From NCBI RefSeq assembly GCF_019599505.1, contig NZ_RKLT01000007.1:57377-121376 (forward strand): a DNA stretch of 64,000 nt. Direction: 5' to 3'. Shown here piece by piece: positions 58,454 through 64,000 of the stretch (the first letter of the stretch is position 1; every line of letters starts with the position of its first letter). Below the pieces are notes generated by a model, which was not told where the DNA came from, searched no databases, and saw nothing but the letters and a program-made list of their open reading frames with translations. Both the position numbers and the translations under genes were made by a program. The stretch comes from Haloarcula nitratireducens. Its GTDB lineage: Archaea > Halobacteriota > Halobacteria > Halobacteriales > Haloarculaceae.

Positions 58454-59314
58454 CTATGGCGACACCGCAAACTCACTGCTGTCACTATCAAGTGTCGTGT
58501 CGAACTCATGCTTGACTGGACCTGTGAGGGTCGTTCGTTCGCCACCAGTCTGAACAGTCAGCTCGCCTCCAGGTGGAGCAATCGTCAGCTCCGTGCCAGC
58601 CTGTGTCCGGCCGGTTTTGATCGCGGCCGCCGCGATAGCGATGGCACCGGTCCCGCACGCGGCCGTCTCTCCTTCGACCCCCCGCTCAAAGGTCCGCTGG
58701 CAGTATCGGTTGTTATCGGGGCCTTCGTGCGCGATCGTCACATTTGCACCCTCGGGGAACACGTCAGCATATCGAATCGGTGGTGCGATAGCTGATAGAT
58801 CGACCGCGTGAACATCCTCAACGAACGCAACTGCGTGTGGCACACCAGTAGTGACTGCTGTCACCGAGACTCCGTTGATAGCCTCCGCGATGAGTGGGTT
58901 GGCAGTCCGTAATGGAATATCAGATGGTGCAAATGACAGTTCTTGCATCCTCACTTCGACGGAGTGTCCGTTAACCTCGGCTGGATGCGGGCCAGCGCCA
59001 GTATCGACGACGATTGTCCTTGTGTCTAGCTCGGTTGAAGCCCACTTCGCCGCACAGCGGACGCCGTTCCCACACATATCTGGCATCGATCCGTCCGGTT
59101 GGACGTGTTGCATCTCTACTCGGGGTGGTGTTCCCTGATTAACTGAGAGAAATAGTACGCCGTCGGCACCCTGCACGTCAGTTTTCGGGTGTGCAAGTCC
59201 GGACGCTCGGTCACAGATCGCTTTGGTAAAGGCGACACGATCCTCGATATCGGCCGCGTCACCAACGATGACAAACTCATTCCCCGTCCCGTTCCACTTA
59301 GATATACGTACCAT
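58454..59314 (-). CDS. dapF: Diaminopimelate epimerase
   Basis: A 286-residue PLP-independent epimerase. The two catalytic cysteines are in MCGNGVRC (about residue 80) and ETAACGTGAIA (about 216), with KWNGTGNEF at the start. It interconverts LL- and meso-diaminopimelate for lysine synthesis. No other dap gene is adjacent; the divergent N-terminus (KTDVQGADGVLF) is normal for the family. The upstream gene runs in the same direction. Confidence 0.92.
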   Translation of the reverse strand: MVRISKWNGTGNEFVIVGDAADIEDRVAFTKAICDRASGLAHPKTDVQGADGVLFLSVNQGTPPRVEMQHVQPDGSMPDMCGNGVRCAAKWASTELDTRTIVVDTGAGPHPAEVNGHSVEVRMQELSFAPSDIPLRTANPLIAEAINGVSVTAVTTGVPHAVAFVEDVHAVDLSAIAPPIRYADVFPEGANVTIAHEGPDNNRYCQRTFERGVEGETAACGTGAIAIAAAAIKTGRTQAGTELTIAPPGGELTVQTGGERTTLTGPVKHEFDTTLDSDSSEFAVSP

Positions 59315-59439
59315 TTGACTGTATCCGCGTTAGCAGTAATCCGTAAAAACAGTTCCTCCCGTGACAGTCGACACTGCAAGTGTGGTTAAGCGGTGATTCG
59401 GTGATGTCACCGGCGCGATGGACAGTTGCCGGAATAGTA

Positions 59440-60133
59440 TTAGAAACCCAATAGTTCACGATGGTGTTCAAGAAAGAGTCGACGAGGCCCCATCGCCCCG
59501 TCATCTGGCAGAGTAAGCTGTGTTCCTTCAAGTTGCTCAAACTCGTGGTAGCCGTCTCGCTCCTGCGCGTCGGCGACCGGAATTTCATAGCCATCGCAGA
59601 TCGCACAGCGATAATCGTAGGCGGCTTTCACGAGCCGAGCGAAGACATGGTCGCGGACACGGCGTTTCTGTTCAGTGAACTCCTCAATGCCGCTCGTAAG
59701 CTGTGGCTCCGTCTCCAGCTTTGCTCGGAGATCTGTTTCGACGGTCTCGACGTAGGGCTCGAACGTGAGGCGGTACGTCCCAGCATCGTCGGTGTCATAC
59801 CAGACGGTTGGCTGTTTGGCTCGCCCGACATCTTCGAGCTCGATCAGTCCGTAGTCCGCGAATTCGTCGACGTTCTCGGTCACTTCTGGCGGATATCGGT
59901 CGACAATGCGAACGCGTTCGCGGATGCTAACCCGGTTCATATTCGACGATCGCCTCCAAGAGTTCCAGACTCGTCGGCCGGAAGAGACGGCCAAATGTCG
60001 CAAGACTCTCGACACTGAGCTGTGACGGTTTTGATCCCCTGTTTTCTCCGGCGTCGATAGCTGCAAGCCTCTCTTCAAGACCGCTACGGTTGGGACGCGT
60101 GCCGGTCGTGATGTGGAGTGTTCGGGTCGTACG
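59440..60133 (-). pseudogene. Frameshifted HVO_A0114-type HTH gene with HNH-like tail
   Basis: Reading the minus strand from about 60133, one frame gives TLHITTGTRPNRSGLEERL, then SLATFGRLFRPTSLELLEAIVEYEPG and a stop. The next frame continues SIRERVRIVDRYPPEVTENV with ADYGLIELEDVGRAKQPTVWYD, exactly as in haloarchaeal HTH proteins like HVO_A0114. One extra T near 59929-59932 explains the break. No start codon follows the upstream stop, so the 5' end is also defective. The tail adds AYDYRCAICDGYEIPV, an HNH-like CxxC piece ending at 59440. ATG 59940 could still give a 166-residue fragment. Confidence 0.75.
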
Positions 60134-60259
60134 TTAGTGTGAGTGGGGTAGCTACCAATCAAGACGTTTCTCGGACGGGAGTGCAGCAAGCCAAGCCTGA
60201 GATGGTGGTTGAGCCTCTCGAATTCAATCTCGAAGATTTGTCCTGCGACGTGCAGTTCA

Positions 60260-60643
60260 TCAGTCGGTGACGTGACAGCCCAGCTCTTCGAGCTGCAGGA
60301 CAGCAGCAGCAAGCTCCTCTTCCTTGACAAACACGTGATCGGTCGAGTACGTCGAGATGACGAACACCGAAACATCTACTTCAGCAAGGGCTGACGTAAC
60401 CGCCGCCAGAAAACCAACGAGTTCGAATGGGAGGTCCATCTCGAATGTCAGTCGCGTCCACCCCGACTCGATCTCATGGGCGTCGACCGTCTCGACGGTA
60501 TCCTGCTCGACGACCACCGTGGTTTCTGTCTCGTCTTGGATGGTCGCAAATGCACCGGGATGAGTGTGATCGGTCCGGCAGACTGCATATGTGGCGTCCG
60601 AGACGCTGACTGTCCCGTCCTGGAGAAAATCGGTCGGATCCAT
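60260..60643 (-). CDS. ACT-domain protein
   Basis: A 127-residue protein. The second half (GWTRLTFEMDLPFELVGFLAAVTSALAEVDVSVFVISTYSTDHVFV) is a typical ACT domain of the CASTOR/GATS-like kind, which binds amino acids; the first half (GTVSVSDATYAVCRTDH) likely forms a paired ACT-like unit. It would be a free-standing amino-acid sensor. No enzyme is fused to it. Confidence 0.85.
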   Translation of the reverse strand: MDPTDFLQDGTVSVSDATYAVCRTDHTHPGAFATIQDETETTVVVEQDTVETVDAHEIESGWTRLTFEMDLPFELVGFLAAVTSALAEVDVSVFVISTYSTDHVFVKEEELAAAVLQLEELGCHVTD

Positions 60644-60737
60644 ACGGGGGAGGACTATACAACAGCGTAAAAAGGTGTGTCACGAGCGATGCGCCCGTTC
60701 GGCGGTACCTGGGCTACGTGGAATACGGCTACGTGAG

Positions 60738-61070
60738 CTACTGTTCAATCCGCCGAACACGATGTGGCGGATAGCTGACCGTGGCGCTCTCGTCAGTCTC
60801 ATTCCGACACCGTACCCAGCCACTCTCATCGATATTTATCAAATCGTACTCCTCGCTGGAGACCGAGCCATCGTCGGGATCGACGAGATACACGGTCCCT
60901 GCCTGCCCGGATTTAGAGTTGACCCACGAATCAAGCGACGTCTCCACAGATGGCGGCCCACCGGTAGTTTGACTCACTGGCAGTCCGGCATCGTAGGCGA
61001 GCACGGCTGTCAGCTCGTCCAGCTGGTCTTGGATCGTCGCTAGCTCGTCAGAATCATCAGTGGACGCCAT
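60738..61070 (-). CDS. Hypothetical protein with N-terminal helix
   Basis: A 110-residue acidic protein not recognised. It begins with a helical, possibly coiled-coil segment (DDSDELATIQDQLDELTAVLAY) and continues with a short beta-rich part (GTVYLVDPDDGSVSSEEYDLINI). The ATG at 61070 was preferred to one 90 bp upstream because of the haloarchaeal-type acidic start. Confidence 0.6.
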   Translation of the reverse strand: MASTDDSDELATIQDQLDELTAVLAYDAGLPVSQTTGGPPSVETSLDSWVNSKSGQAGTVYLVDPDDGSVSSEEYDLINIDESGWVRCRNETDESATVSYPPHRVRRIEQ

Positions 61071-61274
61071 ACCAGTGCTACTGTCATGGGGACGCGTAGG
61101 TTTTTCTATAATGTGAATATTGGGTGCCACCCCTGTACGCTTCGCCTCGTACAGTGACACGTGTCGAGGTTGTGGGGCTCCTCCGACTCACAGCGCTGAT
61201 TCGACGCTTGTGAGCGACAGTGACGGTTTTCTATGGGCCGTTAGTGAAATGACAGATTACAAAAAATAAGCGGG

Positions 61275-61838
61275 TTATTCCGCAACGAGGCGGGTTTCGA
61301 GCGGAACCTCGTTCATGATCACGTCCATTAGCGGCGAGGTTGCTTCGACGCGCTCGCGGAGTTCCGCGAGCTCTTCCTCGCTTGCATCGGCGGTCACGTA
61401 GGCCGTACAGGTGATCGATTCGTAGCCGGGACGAACGTCCTCGGAGATGCCGAGGAACCCGCGGAGGTCGACGTCACCGCTCATCTCGAAGCGGAGCTCC
61501 TCGAGCTCGATGCCCATGTGTGCAGCGTTGGCCGCGTAGCCGACGCTCAGACAGGATCCGAGTGCACCGAGGAGCATTTCGACGGCGTTTGGCCCGGTGC
61601 GCTCGCCGAGAATCTGTTCGGGTTCGTCGCCCTGCAGCGTGAATTCTTGGGTGTGGACTGTCTCGCCTGCTTGGTCGAACTCGTCGATCGTCGTCACGGA
61701 CTCGAGTGCGTCCTGCCACGCTGTTTCGGCCCGGAAAGTGAATCGCCCGACCTCGGGGTCGTCACTAATTGCTTCGACCGCGCCCTCGAGCGCGGAGACG
61801 TCGACGCCGTTGACTACTGTTGGTTCGGTGGTTGCCAT
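61275..61838 (-). CDS. OsmC-family protein
   Basis: A 187-residue OsmC/Ohr-fold protein, a group of thiol peroxidases that remove organic hydroperoxides. The conserved cysteines are in GALGSCLSVGYAANA (about 96) and SITCTAYVTAD (about 144). The closing TSPLMDVIMNEVPLE matches the family. It may use cellular thiols or lipoylated partners for recycling. Confidence 0.9.
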   Translation of the reverse strand: MATTEPTVVNGVDVSALEGAVEAISDDPEVGRFTFRAETAWQDALESVTTIDEFDQAGETVHTQEFTLQGDEPEQILGERTGPNAVEMLLGALGSCLSVGYAANAAHMGIELEELRFEMSGDVDLRGFLGISEDVRPGYESITCTAYVTADASEEELAELRERVEATSPLMDVIMNEVPLETRLVAE

Positions 61839-62063
61839 TTCGGTTCACCGCTACTAGAGACGACTGTTGACAGCATAATCGCATATCAGTGTCTGTTGTC
61901 TTGTTTCGTGTCAATATCTGCAGGATAGTCGCTGCGTAGTCGGCTATCGTGTTCGTAACAATGGATTTGTCGACCTCCCTTGGATGAGAGGGGTTAGCAG
62001 TGTAGCTGTATACCACGCGCGTCTCGTGTGCCCGCATCGGGGTTTTGTACGGACTATCTTTCG

Positions 62064-62450
62064 CTATAGCCAGTTCCAGTTAGTGACGGCGCGAACGACG
62101 AGCATGCCAAGTAGGAGCCAGAGCAGGAGTACGAGGCCAGCCACGATCCACCGGACGCGTCCGACGTCGATCTCTTCGTCAACCTGTGCCCGACATTCGG
62201 CCATAATCTCGTCGGGAGTCAGCCACAGAGCGATCGTGACGCCGACAGGAAGCACGATCAATTCGTCGAGATACCCGATGCCCGGAATAACGTCCGGAAT
62301 CGGATCGATCGGGCTGACGGCGTAGGCGATGAGCAGCGCGATTACGATCTTCGCTGCCAGCGGCGTTCGGCGATCGCGAAAGGCCAGAGATAGGGCGTAA
62401 ACCTCTGCTTCCAACTCCTTTGCACGGTTTTTCCACGACTCGAACGCCAT
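62064..62450 (-). CDS. DUF1232 (YkvA-type) membrane protein
   Basis: A 128-residue membrane protein. The core AYAVSPIDPIPDVIPGIGYLDELIVLP is the DUF1232 signature and contains one helix; a second (VRWIVAGLVLLLWLLLGMLVVRAV) ends the protein. Function unknown. Confidence 0.88.
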   Translation of the reverse strand: MAFESWKNRAKELEAEVYALSLAFRDRRTPLAAKIVIALLIAYAVSPIDPIPDVIPGIGYLDELIVLPVGVTIALWLTPDEIMAECRAQVDEEIDVGRVRWIVAGLVLLLWLLLGMLVVRAVTNWNWL

Positions 62451-62747
62451 CGTGAATCCGTGCTATCTCCAGAGACTTAGTGGCCAGCACCCAGTGTTGT
62501 ATACTCCCGCTATCTAGACACTGGGTCGATTCAAGTGATAGCGATGGCTCCCTACGAAATTCTGCGGGCCGATTCCACGACATCTATCCAGCAACTCCGA
62601 ACTGACTGAACTCATTCATCTCTCGTTCGGCATACCTGTCGGTCCGCTCTCCCTTGCAGTTATCTCTCCTGGTTCCAACCATGAAACCCGTTTCGCCGGA
62701 GTTCGGGGCCAAGAGGTTCAAGCCGCTCGTGACCATACTTCTGTGAT

Positions 62748-63143
62748 ATGAGCGAGGACAGGACACTCGAGACGCTGAAGCCGAACCCAGTATGGGTGGA
62801 AGACGCCTACGATGACACCGTAGACGCCCTTCGCAAGCGCAAAGACGAACTGGAGTACCATATCTGGGGCGGTGACTGGTGTATAGACTGCCGGGCGCAG
62901 CTCCCCGACTTCGGAGCCGCACTAGAGGCAGCGGGCATACCTGAAGAGCGGGTCCATCAGTACCCTGTCGGAAGAGAAGACGACGGGTCGAAACTCTGGC
63001 CGAAGGTCGAAGCCTACAAGATCGAGTTGATTCCGACCGTCATCGTCGAACGCGACGACGAGGAGGTCGCTCGCTTCGTCGAAGAAGAACCGATCCCTAT
63101 CGCAGTTCACCTCGTAGACCAACTCGAAGAATCCGAAGAGTGA
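62748..63143 (+). CDS. Thioredoxin-fold protein
   Basis: A 131-residue thioredoxin-like protein. WGGDWCIDCRAQLPDF is the active site (CIDC), and LIPTVIVERDDEEVARFVEE carries the cis-proline (IPT). It has no signal peptide, so it acts as a cytoplasmic disulfide reductase or exchange protein. Confidence 0.88.
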   Translation: MSEDRTLETLKPNPVWVEDAYDDTVDALRKRKDELEYHIWGGDWCIDCRAQLPDFGAALEAAGIPEERVHQYPVGREDDGSKLWPKVEAYKIELIPTVIVERDDEEVARFVEEEPIPIAVHLVDQLEESEE

Positions 63144-63244
63144 GTCCGAGCGTCCAAGTCTTCGTCTCCTCGCTTTGTTCGGTGCGACCCGTCCACTGAG
63201 TATCTAGTGGCTGTCGGGGTCGGCATGAACCGAGAAGTCGGCAG

Positions 63245-63538
63245 TTACGGACGGAATACTTGGACCGAGAGTATCGTTAGCAGATGTATTCCAAGCAACC
63301 CGGCGAAGAGCACTGCCTCTTGAGGAGTGTTAAGCCCAACAATAAGTAGCGGAATGTAAATCACCGGCAAGAAGATCGAGACCCAGAAAAGAAGCTCCAG
63401 TAAGACTGTTTTCAGAGCCTGCAGTTTCGCGGCTAGACTCTGCAGTGAGTGGTTGGTCAAAACGCTGTCTTCCTGAAAATCTATTGGCCCCCTCACACCG
63501 CGATAAATATAATGATAGATAGTTAGTAATACGGTCAA
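63245..63538 (-). CDS. Small membrane protein, two spans
   Basis: A 97-residue protein with two clear membrane helices (LLELLFWVSIFLPVIYIPLLIV and AVLFAGLLGIHLLTILSVQVF). It is more hydrophobic and less acidic than most proteins here, and its codons are AT-richer. Function unknown. Confidence 0.55.
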   Translation of the reverse strand: MTVLLTIYHYIYRGVRGPIDFQEDSVLTNHSLQSLAAKLQALKTVLLELLFWVSIFLPVIYIPLLIVGLNTPQEAVLFAGLLGIHLLTILSVQVFRP

Positions 63539-63758
63539 TACTGTGCCTTGACAGAGGTCTTCCGCGATCTACGATACCGGTCTTCAGAGACAGCGATAGT
63601 TAGCTACACGGACCGGTATGAGGGGTGAATAGAGAGCATCGTGCTCTCCCCGAGAACTGTGGCAGAAATATCGCCCTCATTCGGATTTAGCACGGCCCTA
63701 CCAATCATGCTATCTGGTACCAAGTCTTATCCGATGTGGGCCCCTCTTTGTAGGGAAT

Positions 63759-63905
63759 ATGGGAACTCTCGAAAAAATGCCAACAAGAGACGGTCTGTGC
63801 GACGATTGTGGGGCGGCATGCAAAGTCCGCGTTTGGCCAGATGGGGTGCTCCGTGCAGTCGGCAATGGTGGTGAATGTGTATGTGGCAGTCTCTCGTTTC
63901 ACTGA
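63759..63905 (+). CDS. 48-residue zinc-finger protein
   Basis: A short frame beginning MGTLEKMPTRDGLCDDCGAA and ending ECVCGSLSFH. Five cysteines (CDDCGAAC and CVC) can bind zinc. Haloarchaea contain many such very small zinc-finger proteins; HVO_2753 is a studied one. A TATA-like cttatcc lies about 30 bp before the ATG. The residue pattern makes a chance frame unlikely, but transcription is not shown. Confidence 0.6.
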   Translation: MGTLEKMPTRDGLCDDCGAACKVRVWPDGVLRAVGNGGECVCGSLSFH

Positions 63906-64000
63906 TTTGGTCGAGCCGTCTTCCATTTACCTCGACTGTAGTACTCGGACACGAACTATAGCATGCGGATCTTTACCGCACAGAAAGGCGTAGTGGCGAC

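Noticed and set aside
1..64000. CRISPR arrays, intact transposases, rRNA or tRNA genes
   Set aside because: No regularly spaced repeats, transposase motifs or RNA signatures were seen on reading both strands.

Overview
The window is from an extremely halophilic archaeon (class Halobacteria). The evidence is the very high GC content over the first 53 kb, acidic Asp/Glu-rich proteins, Tat-type signal peptides, halocyanins, TATA boxes placed for leaderless transcripts, and haloarchaeal families such as RdfA, amphi-Trp, HTH_10 regulators and DUF2249. No rRNA, tRNA, CRISPR array or intact insertion sequence was seen.

Layout. 0-5 kb: sugar use (end of a sugar-binding ABC protein, a DHDPS/KDG-aldolase-type enzyme, an aldehyde dehydrogenase, a xylose-dehydrogenase-like Gfo/Idh enzyme). 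5-9 kb: glycerol kinase followed at once by a divergent Orc1/Cdc6-like ATPase, an AT-rich gene-poor tract full of ATAG/CTAT words, and a broken mscS gene. 9-15 kb: amphi-Trp protein with an iron-box-like operator, zinc alcohol dehydrogenase, DoxX, an orphan formate-dehydrogenase-like molybdoenzyme and a membrane metallophosphoesterase. 15.5-19.6 kb: a complete fructose PTS operon (EIIC, EIIA, HPr, EI, EIIB). 19.8-22.4 kb: an SMC-like protein facing rdfA. 22.7-34.8 kb: mixed metabolic genes, including two sulfatase-type enzymes facing an otsA-otsB trehalose operon, a sulfite-oxidase-family enzyme, an AtoE-type transporter and a GDPD-like protein.

35.2-52.5 kb is a denitrification/nitrous-oxide island. 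It holds three DUF2249 proteins, two HTH_10 regulators (one NarO-like), an SRPBCC protein, a heme-copper-oxidase-like membrane protein, cupins, a free-standing domain resembling the C-terminus of glutamyl-tRNA reductase, two radical-SAM/SPASM enzymes with a small partner protein, two halocyanins, and nosZ-(membrane protein)-nosD-nosF-nosY. Two palindromes recur at a nearly fixed distance upstream of start codons: CGAAC-N2-GTTCG (about 38 bp) and TTCCCAG-N3-CTGGGAA (about 41 bp). They suggest two regulators acting on one island. nirK, norB and nosL are not in the window.

52.6-53.5 kb carries arsR-arsC with a 55-bp duplication at their junction. From about 53.55 kb to the end the base composition is visibly less GC-rich, genes are sparser, and remnants appear (possible arsM start, a frameshifted HTH gene). 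This looks like a different genomic compartment. It holds RNase HI, an EamA transporter, a GNAT acetyltransferase, a membrane-anchored beta-barrel protein, DapF, ACT, OsmC, DUF1232 and thioredoxin-like proteins, and a 48-residue zinc-finger gene.
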